Part shown: positions 1-6,465 of the stretch, piece after piece | Layout of the letters: every line of letters begins with the position of its first letter | Numbering within the stretch: the stretch's first letter is position 1 | Assembly (NCBI GenBank): GCA_013215945.1 | Contig: JABSOM010000005.1 | Span: 1 to 64,000 of the forward strand | Reading direction: 5' to 3' | Origin: Campylobacteraceae bacterium | GTDB lineage: Bacteria > Campylobacterota > Campylobacteria > Campylobacterales > Arcobacteraceae | Length of the DNA stretch: 64,000 nt | Position numbers and translations under genes: made by a program | The notes under the pieces: model-generated | What the model saw: the letters and a program-made list of their open reading frames with translations, nothing else | Database searches by the model: none | What the model was told of the DNA's origin: nothing

Positions 1-95
1 TTTTTAGTATTTAAAATACTAATATTCTCATTTTTAATTTCAATATAAACTTGTAATGTTGACTTAGATACATCAATTCCGATAAACTTATACAT
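1..95 (-). CDS. IS110-family transposase, N-terminal end (runs off window)
   Basis: Only the first 31 codons are inside the window. They read M-Y-K-F-I-G-I-D-V-S-K-S-T-L, which carries the IGIDVSK motif at the start of the DEDD (RuvC-like) domain of IS110-family transposases. A strong ribosome site (AGGAGG) lies 5 bases before the ATG at 95-93. The rest of the enzyme, including the C-terminal serine domain, is off the left edge, so integrity cannot be judged. IS110 enzymes move circular intermediates and use a non-coding guide (bridge) RNA encoded next to the gene. Confidence 0.8.
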   Translation of the reverse strand, partial: MYKFIGIDVSKSTLQVYIEIKNENISILNTK

Positions 96-300
96 GAAGG
101 CCTCCTAATTAATTTTAGAAGAGCTTGTTAGGACAGAGCTTCTGCTCTGTCTGATTTTAGAAACTAAATATAACTTCACCTCGCAAAATGCAATCTGGAA
201 ATATATCCGACTTAGTTGCCACTCAAGTTTTTAATTTAGCTATTACACTGGGGTCCAAACTCATTCAATAATTATTAAATGGTCTCAGGGGTACATCAAT
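96..300 (-). ncRNA. candidate IS110 left-end non-coding region (possible bridge RNA)
   Basis: This is untranslated DNA directly upstream of the IS110-type gene, the place where IS110-group elements encode their bridge RNA. It contains a perfect hairpin at 132-151 (GACAGAGC, loop TTCT, GCTCTGTC) just before the ribosome site. Other weaker pairings may exist. I cannot see the element boundary or the guide loops with certainty. The assignment rests on position plus one clear hairpin. Confidence 0.4.
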
Positions 301-354
301 ATACTAAAATTGACTCTTCTTTTTATTATAGCTTATTGCTATATTCCATTATAC

Positions 355-378
355 GAGGGGTAATAAATCCACTTTTAT
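355..378 (-). repeat. REP-like palindrome, degenerate copy
   Basis: On the minus strand it reads AAAAGTGGATTTATTACCCC, matching the left arm of the REP-like family found repeatedly in the window (AAAGTGGAGATTCA then CCCC/GGGG). A short piece of the composite-repeat terminus follows at 410-425. Confidence 0.5.
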
Positions 379-389
379 ACTAGATAAAT

Positions 390-402
390 GGTGACAGACA
401 CC
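390..402. repeat. short palindrome GGTGACAGACACC
   Basis: A 13-bp imperfect palindrome. Related forms occur at 1765-1811, 42421-42433 and 41453-41500 (GGTGACA ... TGTCACC). All lie between genes. They look like a second family of REP-type sequences. Confidence 0.5.
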
Positions 403-443
403 TTTATTGTAAGAGCTCATACATTTTCCTTTCGTTTTAATAA

Positions 444-734
444 TTAATACCATTTTTTATAAATTAAAAAATCTTTTATTACTTTTTGTCTTGAGCTTTT
501 TAAAAAATATTTTATTTCCTCTGCTAACGCTATTTTTTCTTTTTTAGCCAGATTTTCAAATGATATTTTAATTGAACCACATTCTAATGCAGTAACATCA
601 AAGCCTTTATTTGAAAAATATTCGTTTGCCAAAGATGCAAAAGGATGATAAATTTTAATACTATTAGAGATTGCTTCTGCGGGAAGAAACTCAAATCCCA
701 CAAAGGAGTTTTCTTTAAAAATCCTTTTTGTCAT
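444..734 (-). CDS. hypothetical protein, 96 aa
   Basis: I do not recognise this protein. It is small and soluble, with a mixed alpha/beta look: hydrophobic beta-like stretches to about residue 55, then a lysine-rich helical C-terminus (residues 60-90). It has no signal peptide or membrane segment. A good ribosome site (AAGGAGAA) precedes the ATG, which supports a real gene. It stands alone between repeats and a divergent AraC regulator, and nothing nearby suggests a function. Confidence 0.6.
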   Translation of the reverse strand: MTKRIFKENSFVGFEFLPAEAISNSIKIYHPFASLANEYFSNKGFDVTALECGSIKISFENLAKKEKIALAEEIKYFLKSSRQKVIKDFLIYKKWY

Positions 735-817
735 AATCTTCTCCTTGATCTTTTCCTTAGTATAGAATATTTAAAGATTTAATGCTCTATCTTAAATTCT
801 ATTTTTACTATCTTATC

Positions 818-846
818 TTGCTATTATTTCTATCTTATATTATAAT
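818..846 (+). promoter_or_regulatory. sigma-70-type promoter, possibly giving a leaderless mRNA
   Basis: A -35-like TTGCTA (818-823), a 17-bp spacer and a perfect TATAAT (841-846) precede the AraC gene. The expected start of transcription falls at about 852-854, on the ATG itself, and no ribosome site is visible. Confidence 0.5.
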
Positions 847-851
847 AAATT

Positions 852-1721
852 ATGAAAAGAGATACAAAACACATAAGAGCCCAAATAGTAAATAAAACGT
901 TAAACTATATTTATACGAATATTGATACAGATATTTCACTTGATGAATTAGCAAGATTGAATAGCGTTAGTAAATACCATTTCCACAAAATATTTAAAGA
1001 AGAAACAGGTGAGAATATTTTTGTAAAAATCACATCTATTAGACTTCAAAAAGCGGCAAATCTTCTTATTACAGACAATTACTCTACAATTACTGAGATT
1101 GCTAACAATTGCGGTTATGTTTCCCCTACATCATTTAGCAAAGCGTTTAAAAAGCGTTTTACATTTACCCCAAGTCAGTGGAGAAAAGGAGCTTTTAGAA
1201 ACTTCACTAAAAACAAATTTGATATAAATGATAAATCCATAAAAAACTTTGAAGGCTTAGAGCCAAGAATAAAAGTAATTCCACAAAAAACATGTGTATA
1301 TCTCAGACTCAAAGGCTATACTGAAGCGAATCTTATAAAAGTATGGCAAAGACTATTAGCTTTTGCATATCAATGTGACTTAAAAAACAATACTCATATA
1401 GGAATTTACCATGATAGTACTATTATGATTCCATACGAAGAGTGTAATTATATTGCAGCTCTTGAAGTAGATGAGAATTTTGAACCAAAAAACTCAATAA
1501 GCAAATTAAAAATTCATGAATCCTTGTGTGCTATTTTTCATTATGAAGGTAAATATGGAGACATAGAAAGACTTATGATATATATTTATCAATATTGGAT
1601 GCCAAAGAGTGGATATGAAGTTATAACTTTGCCAGCTTATGCAGTATTTTCAAAAAACCACTATTTAGAAGAGAATGATACATTTATTTTAGATTTTCAT
1701 GTTCCAATTAGAGTTGTTTGA
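852..1721 (+). CDS. AraC-family regulator with GyrI-like effector domain
   Basis: The N-terminal part (about 8-115) holds the two helix-turn-helix motifs of AraC/XylS proteins, including the second-motif signature SPTSFSKAFKKRF and the SPSQWR-like end (TPSQWRKG). Residues about 135-289 form a GyrI-like (SOGA/BmrR-type) ligand-binding domain with the typical GIYHDS and ending PIRVV. This order, DNA binding first and effector second, is that of Rob-like regulators sensing amphipathic or drug-like ligands. A close paralogue is at 45357-46229. The target is unknown, since no exporter is directly adjacent. Confidence 0.85.
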   Translation: MKRDTKHIRAQIVNKTLNYIYTNIDTDISLDELARLNSVSKYHFHKIFKEETGENIFVKITSIRLQKAANLLITDNYSTITEIANNCGYVSPTSFSKAFKKRFTFTPSQWRKGAFRNFTKNKFDINDKSIKNFEGLEPRIKVIPQKTCVYLRLKGYTEANLIKVWQRLLAFAYQCDLKNNTHIGIYHDSTIMIPYEECNYIAALEVDENFEPKNSISKLKIHESLCAIFHYEGKYGDIERLMIYIYQYWMPKSGYEVITLPAYAVFSKNHYLEENDTFILDFHVPIRVV

Positions 1722-1762
1722 TTCATTCTTTTTGGCTACATCTTTAATTGCTCTATAACAAA

Positions 1763-1813
1763 ATGGGGACAGTCACCTTTCTTGGTAAAAATAATAATGG
1801 TGACTGTCCCCAT
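1763..1813. repeat. inverted repeat with 15-bp perfect arms
   Basis: The arms ATGGGGACAGTCACC (1763-1777) and its exact complement (1799-1813) are separated by 21 bases. A third half site (TTGTCCCCATAG) follows at 1818-1829. It lies between the convergent araC-type gene and merF. It could act as a bidirectional terminator, but the motif matches the GACAGACACC repeat family, so a REP-type doublet is more likely. Confidence 0.7.
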
Positions 1814-1890
1814 AGTTTTGTCCCCATAGTTTTATTGACATGACATTTAGAAGTATAAGAAAATCATATATGAGTTGATAAACAATTAGA

Positions 1891-2124
1891 TTACTTTTTT
1901 AAATTTTTATCATTATTATTACAACAAGAACTATTTTTTCTTGAAATAGCGTAAACTGTTAGTAAAACAAAAAATCCCAATGCTGGGAATAATACGTAAT
2001 CTAAGTATCCTACAATTGCACTAAGCCCAACTGTTGTTACAAGAATTACAAGAATGGGTGTAAAGCAGCAAAGTGCTATTAAAATAGTTCCAATAATTCC
2101 AGTTTTTAAGAGGTTTATTTTCAT
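1891..2124 (-). CDS. merF: MerF-like mercuric ion transporter
   Basis: This 77-residue protein has two membrane helices (about 8-32 and 40-60). Its vicinal cysteine pair in helix 1 (LCCFTP, residues 18-23) and C-terminal pair (SSCCNN, about 66-71) are the mercury-handling cysteines of MerF. Length and the GYLDYVLFPAL loop also fit the family (about 80 aa). MerF brings Hg(II) across the inner membrane to MerA. No merA, merR, merP or merT is visible here, so the gene is an orphan and may act on another thiophilic metal or with genes elsewhere. Confidence 0.8.
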   Translation of the reverse strand: MKINLLKTGIIGTILIALCCFTPILVILVTTVGLSAIVGYLDYVLFPALGFFVLLTVYAISRKNSSCCNNNDKNLKK

Positions 2125-2164
2125 TTATTATCCTTTGATAGGTTTAGTTTTATATCTTCAAAAA

Positions 2165-2225
2165 ATTCTGGAACAGTTTACCTAATTAACTAAATGATAA
2201 AATGCGTATACTTTCACTGGAATTT
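2165..2225 (-). repeat. intergenic repeat (TTTAGTTAATTAGGTAAACTG type)
   Basis: The minus strand carries CATTTAGTTAATTAGGTAAA followed by CTGTTCCAGAATT. Similar sequences occur at 41453-41505 and, more weakly, at 39331-39372. This copy lies exactly where the toxin reading frame next to it loses homology. Confidence 0.6.
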
Positions 2226-2327
2226 TCTCAAACAGAATTTATAAATTTTGCCATTTTCTCTTATTGATTTATCTAGTTTATTCCACTTTTTTAATGCTTT
2301 TTGGTGGAATTTTAGATTATAAGTCAT
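2214..2327 (-). pseudogene. truncated RelE/StbE-type toxin
   Basis: The ATG overlaps the end of the antitoxin frame. The first 24 residues, starting MTYNLKFHQKALKKWNKLDK, are typical of the N-terminus of RelE/StbE mRNA-cleaving toxins. The frame then diverges and stops after 37 residues, where a full toxin has about 85. The break lies next to an intergenic repeat. The toxin core and catalytic residues are missing, so it should be inactive. Confidence 0.75.
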
Positions 2328-2568
2328 CAAGATTTACAGAAACAATTTCATCTTTATCATTAATTCTTTTATTTACTTCTTGTTCTAATAAATAGTCATC
2401 AACAATACTTAATAGTTTTTCGTAGGTTTTTGCAGGAACTAAATATGAGCTAACCTTATTATGATTTAAAATAGCTACTGCTTCATCTCCTGCTTCTTCA
2501 ATAATTGAAGAGGGTGATTTTTTTAATTCTGATATGCTTGCAGAATAATTTGATAAAATAGCATTCAA
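2317..2568 (-). CDS. Phd/YefM-type antitoxin (StbD-like)
   Basis: This 83-residue protein has the layout of type II antitoxins: an N-terminal DNA-binding half (NYSASISELKKSPSSIIEEA, then AVAILNHNKVSSYLVPAKTYEKLL) and an acidic, probably disordered C-terminal toxin-binding tail. It normally represses its own operon and blocks a RelE-type toxin. The partner gene directly downstream is truncated, leaving a solitary antitoxin that could still bind other RelE proteins or DNA. Confidence 0.75.
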   Translation of the reverse strand: MNAILSNYSASISELKKSPSSIIEEAGDEAVAILNHNKVSSYLVPAKTYEKLLSIVDDYLLEQEVNKRINDKDEIVSVNLDDL

Positions 2569-2694
2569 AAGAGTATCCTTTTTAGTATTTAATTTAGTAC
2601 ATTATACTTGATTGTTAATTTATTGTCAAGATTTAAAATACTAGTAAAAAGGAACTTTTACCATTTTCAATTCTTCTAACTTAAAAGAGAAAAA

Positions 2695-2724
2695 CACCCC
2701 TGAGAATGAATCTCCACTTTTATA
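2695..2724 (-). repeat. REP-like palindrome
   Basis: The minus strand reads AAAAGTGGAGATTCATTCTC then AGGGGTG. It lies a few bases outside the A terminus of the composite repeat at 2729. The same arrangement is seen at 43485-43509. Confidence 0.65.
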
Positions 2725-2728
2725 TTTA

Positions 2729-3284
2729 AGAGCTCATACAAAGTACCTTTGCGCTTTTTTCTTTTTCTTAATTGTCAGAAAAAGAAACAAAAAGAAGCAA
2801 CTGACGAGTTGATAAAGCCCTTCGGGTGCCTAAATATTTTTATTTGTTAACTGGGCTGTGGAACTCGTTAAAATGTGCTAGAGAGCACATTTCTTTACAC
2901 TCAAATAGTCCTCGCCTTTTTCCGTTAAAAAATAAAAATATTTAGCTTTCTCAAAGTCAGGGAAAGAGCCGTTGGGAATGTGGTTTTTTATTAGATTTAA
3001 TTATCTCTTATATTTTTACGTTCAAGAGAAAAAATCATTAGTGAAATGTGGAGCGTGGTTCTGACTTTGTTGAAGCCGAGCGTTTATTTTTTGTTTCTGA
3101 ACAGCCTGAGGACTGTTTGACCGTTAAGAAAGGTGCTTTAATGCACGTTTTAGGGAGTTCCACAAGGCAGAAACACAAAATAACAAGTGAGGGAAGCTCC
3201 GCCTTCAACAACCGTCAGTTGCTTTCTTGTTTCTTCTTTTCTATAAAAGAAGAAAAAAAACGAATGCGCTAGCTTTCATGAGCA
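2729..3284. repeat. composite repeat element, copy 1 (A half then B half)
   Basis: A roughly 555-bp non-coding element. The A half (about 2729-2980) starts at AGCTCATACAAAGTACCTTT and the B half (about 3040-3284) ends at GCGCTAGCTTTCATGAGC. The two halves resemble each other in inverted orientation: both contain AAGCAACTGACG or its complement, a conserved small hairpin (for example AAATGTGCT-AGAG-AGCACATTT at 2872-2893), TCCTC and CTTTTTCCG blocks, and a CAAAGTCAG block near the centre. An inverted copy is at 40209-40771 and a half copy at 43223-43479. Confidence 0.8.
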
Positions 3285-3384
3285 CTAGAATTATCACTTT
3301 CTAATAAAGGTAGAAGTATAGAAGAATGTATACTCATTAGGAAAAAAATAGCTGCTCTCTTTGTTTAAAAAAAGATATATAGTT

Positions 3385-5220
3385 TCACTTTAGAGCGTTT
3401 ACAACAACATTATTTCTACCTGAATTTTTGGCTTGATAGAGTCCATCATCAGCTCGTTTTAGAGCATCGTTGATATTTGTTTCTTTTTCTATATCTACTT
3501 GAGCTACACCTAAACTTATTGTGAATTTAAAACGTTCATTTGATGGAAGCGTCATTCTTGATGATTCTACAAGTATACGTATTTTTTCAGCTACTACAGC
3601 TGTAGCGTCAAGTGCGGTGTATGGCAGTAATATGATAAATTCTTCGCCCCCATACCTACAAATAATATCACTTTTTCTTTGACTTTCAATGAGTATACGA
3701 GATAATGAAATTATGACATCATCACCAAATTGATGTCCGTATGTGTCATTTACATTTTTAAACTTATCAATATCAATCATAATGATTGACAAATTCTCTT
3801 TTTTTCTTTTAGATAAAGCTACTATACTTTTTGATATCTCGGCAAAATATCTTCTGTTATATAACGTAGTCATAGGGTCAGTAATTGTCAATAGCTTTAA
3901 TTCTTTAAGTAATAATTCTCTTTCTTCTACTAAAGCACTTAGTTTATTATTTGATTCTGTTAAGTTCTTTGTTCTATCTTCTATTTTTTTTTCTAAAATG
4001 ATTTCATTTTTATCTTTCAATTCTAAAAGTTCATTTTGTATCTTAAATTTTTCACTTTGAAATATATAAAATCTATTGGTAAGAACCAGTGTAAAAAATA
4101 ATATCTCAAAAAATGAACCAAATAAGAAAGAGTATCTATTTATATCACTGTTTTCAATCCACCCATTTGCCATAGCTGACATTAAAGACATACTTACCAT
4201 GTAAACGCTCATAGCGAAAAGATAGTATTTGGTATTAATATCATTATTTTTTCTTAAAATATAGATAGCTACTGAAAATAAAACTAAAAATAAAACAGAA
4301 GCTAATGTATTCATAATTTCAAACCACGGCTCAAAGCTAAAAACAATAAGAATAGCTAATACTCCAAAAATATATCCAAAAATATTTAAAGGTTTATATA
4401 GTTTAGGTAAGTGTTTTTTCACATTTAAAAATTCTGAGGAAAAGAGAATTAAGAACATTATAAACATAGGTGTTACCATGAGAAATTTATAAAAAAATTG
4501 ATAAACTGGGGTATATAAGATCAATCCGCCGTAAGCAGCTGCCCATAAAGTATAAAAAAATGTATATCCACTATAATAAAGATACACACGCTCTTTTAAT
4601 CTAAAATAAATAAATAAATTTATTAATGTAATAGTGAAGATTGCTCCAAGATAAAACATATATAAAATATCATTAGAATGTCCATGTATCGAGTTGAAAT
4701 ACTCTTTTTTATAAATCTCAAACTCTCCAGAAGTAGTAAGTTTAGAGTTTCCTTTTATATAAAAAGTTTGTATTTGATTGGGTTTTATTTTTAGATGAAA
4801 TGTGGGATTGTGATTTAAAACCTCTCTTTGCTTGAAGGGTAGTATTAAACCATTTTTCTCTTTTTCCCAAGAGTTATTTACTTTTTTATAAAGGGTCATC
4901 TCGTGATAATATGCTTCACTAAAATTTAAAATAAAGTCTTCATATAAACTGTGGTTTTTAATTACAAACCTGAACCAAATATTTCCTTTTTCATGTCCAA
5001 ATGTAAATTGACTTGGTATTTTTTCAAAGGATTTAGTCTCAATGTTTTCAATCGTAAGTTTTTTTGAACTGTCATAAAACTTTTCTAAAATAAAATTACT
5101 TTTTTTATCAATATTTTTATCTAAAATAATATTTGAAAAAAGAGTGTTTATAAATAATAAAACAAATAATAGAATTCTCAATTTGTACCTTTTAAGGACA
5201 TGCCATGATTTATAATACAT
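3385..5220 (-). CDS. membrane diguanylate cyclase (7TMR-DISM sensor plus GGDEF)
   Basis: Layout of the 611 residues: an N-terminal hydrophobic segment (about 13-30), an extracytoplasmic beta-rich domain (about 45-180, 7TMR-DISMED2 type), seven membrane helices (about 185-385), a coiled coil (about 390-435) and a GGDEF domain (about 440-611). The active-site motif is intact as GGEEF (524-528) and is preceded by an RxxD inhibitory site (515-518), so it should make c-di-GMP with product feedback. A TTG at 5181-5179 has a better ribosome site (AAAAGG) than the ATG used here and would give a tidier signal anchor. It stands alone, not in an operon. Confidence 0.9.
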   Translation of the reverse strand: MYYKSWHVLKRYKLRILLFVLLFINTLFSNIILDKNIDKKSNFILEKFYDSSKKLTIENIETKSFEKIPSQFTFGHEKGNIWFRFVIKNHSLYEDFILNFSEAYYHEMTLYKKVNNSWEKEKNGLILPFKQREVLNHNPTFHLKIKPNQIQTFYIKGNSKLTTSGEFEIYKKEYFNSIHGHSNDILYMFYLGAIFTITLINLFIYFRLKERVYLYYSGYTFFYTLWAAAYGGLILYTPVYQFFYKFLMVTPMFIMFLILFSSEFLNVKKHLPKLYKPLNIFGYIFGVLAILIVFSFEPWFEIMNTLASVLFLVLFSVAIYILRKNNDINTKYYLFAMSVYMVSMSLMSAMANGWIENSDINRYSFLFGSFFEILFFTLVLTNRFYIFQSEKFKIQNELLELKDKNEIILEKKIEDRTKNLTESNNKLSALVEERELLLKELKLLTITDPMTTLYNRRYFAEISKSIVALSKRKKENLSIIMIDIDKFKNVNDTYGHQFGDDVIISLSRILIESQRKSDIICRYGGEEFIILLPYTALDATAVVAEKIRILVESSRMTLPSNERFKFTISLGVAQVDIEKETNINDALKRADDGLYQAKNSGRNNVVVNALK

Positions 5221-5306
5221 AATTTAATACAAATTACATACGTTTCAATACTGTCATATGTATAAAAGTATACGATTATGTTTTATAAAAATGGCTTAAA
5301 ATGTGC

Positions 5307-5575
5307 TTACACGCTGGGGGTTGAATCTCCACTTTTGATACAATTTCTTTTATATTTTTTGTTAAAGTATTGTGAATAGTTAGAATTAATTACTCTCATA
5401 AAAGAAGATAAGTTTTCTTTTTTTGTTTCTATTAATAAATGATAGTGATTATCCATTAAAACATAAGTATGAAGAATAACATTGTCTCTTAAAGCTATTT
5501 TATTTATAATTTTAAGAAGCATATCTTTATCATTATTGTGGTTAAATATATTACATCTATTTCACCCCCAGGGGT
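5307..5575 (-). pseudogene. REP-associated tyrosine transposase (RAYT) remnant
   Basis: The open stretch 5522-5307 contains the Y1 transposase signature HTYVLMDNHYHLLIET (HxH metal site) and a downstream YSQYFNKKYKR, where the nucleophile tyrosine normally sits. In-frame codons before the ATG (RCNIFNHNNDKD) extend the homology, but a stop cuts it. Full RAYTs are about 150-230 aa, so both ends are lost. Each end abuts a REP-like palindrome, at 5313-5337 and 5560-5578, linking that repeat family to this enzyme type. Confidence 0.75.
5313..5337 (-). repeat. REP-like palindrome at 3' end of RAYT remnant
   Basis: The minus strand reads AAAAGTGGAGATTCAACCCC then CAGCGT. It encodes the artificial C-terminus (SGDSTPSV) of the remnant frame. 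Confidence 0.65.
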
Positions 5576-5578
5576 GTA
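5560..5578. repeat. REP-like palindrome at 5' end of RAYT remnant
   Basis: TTTCACCCCCAGGGGTGTA, with perfect 6-bp arms CACCCC/GGGGTG around CA. This is the cleanest example of the core palindrome of the family. Confidence 0.65.
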
Positions 5579-5609
5579 TATAATTTGCTATTAACAAACA
5601 AGGATACTC

Positions 5610-6281
5610 ATGATTAAAGCAATTCTTTTCGATCACGATGGAACAATTGTAGACTCAGAACAAGCCCACTATGAAATGTGGAGAGATGTTCTACGTAGTT
5701 ATAATATTGACTTGTCCCATGAAGAGTACAAAAGTCAATATGCAGGTATACCAAGCACAGCAAACGCAATAACTATTGTGCAAAATCACTCTATGGAAGT
5801 AGAGCCTTCTGAACTCGAAATGGCTAAAGCAAAAATCACAAGTGAATACTTGGCTAAGCAAGCTTTTCCTCTTATGGAAGGAGCACTTGAGTCTATGCGT
5901 TATTTCTGCGCTCAAGGGTTAAAAGTTGGAATTGTTACTGGTGCAGGAAGAGAAGGAGTGAATACTACGTTGAGGAATCACAAACTCGAAAAGTATGTCT
6001 CAGTGGTCGTTTCTGGCGATGATGTTGAAAATAGCAAGCCTTCTCCTGATTGTTATTTATTGGCAGCAGACAAACTGGACTTAGAACCATCCGAATGTCT
6101 GGCCATCGAAGATACTTACAATGGTAGTCTTTCTGCCATTCGAGCCAACATAAAATGTATCGGTGTATCTTCATCGAATAGTGTGCGTGAGCTGTTTTCT
6201 GGTACGCAATTCGAATGTAGTAACCTCAATCTTGCGACACAGTGGATATCAAAAAAATTTCAGTTTGAAGTAAGTAACTAA
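5610..6281 (+). CDS. HAD-superfamily hydrolase (phosphoglycolate phosphatase/beta-PGM-like)
   Basis: A 223-residue cytoplasmic HAD phosphatase. Motif I is DHDGT (residues 8-12, nucleophile D8 and acid D10). The cap domain spans about 15-85, motif II is VTGAG (about 110), and the SKPSPD motif III and EDTYNG motif IV lie near 142 and 160. The substrate cannot be told from sequence; small sugar phosphates are typical. Base and codon use look richer in G+C than the neighbours, which hints at acquisition. A ribosome site (AAGGA) is upstream. Confidence 0.85.
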   Translation: MIKAILFDHDGTIVDSEQAHYEMWRDVLRSYNIDLSHEEYKSQYAGIPSTANAITIVQNHSMEVEPSELEMAKAKITSEYLAKQAFPLMEGALESMRYFCAQGLKVGIVTGAGREGVNTTLRNHKLEKYVSVVVSGDDVENSKPSPDCYLLAADKLDLEPSECLAIEDTYNGSLSAIRANIKCIGVSSSNSVRELFSGTQFECSNLNLATQWISKKFQFEVSN

Positions 6282-6465
6282 CAAAAAAATTAATATGGTC
6301 ATCAAAATAACGAGGACGCAATACCAAATTATTTACAATTTGCTCATTACTAATTGCTGCTTGACACCTTTTTTTTGCTCTATAAATATCTTTTGGATAT
6401 GATGAAAAATTAAAAGATAAGAAGGATTTTACATAAAATTTTATAGTAATAAAAAAGATTTTAAA

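Noticed and set aside
1891-2124. part of a mer operon
   Set aside because: No merR, merP, merT or merA is seen on either side.
3048-3272. 74-aa ORF inside the composite repeat
   Set aside because: It lies wholly in the repeat's B half, has no ribosome site, and its frame is not kept in the other copy. It is repeat DNA.
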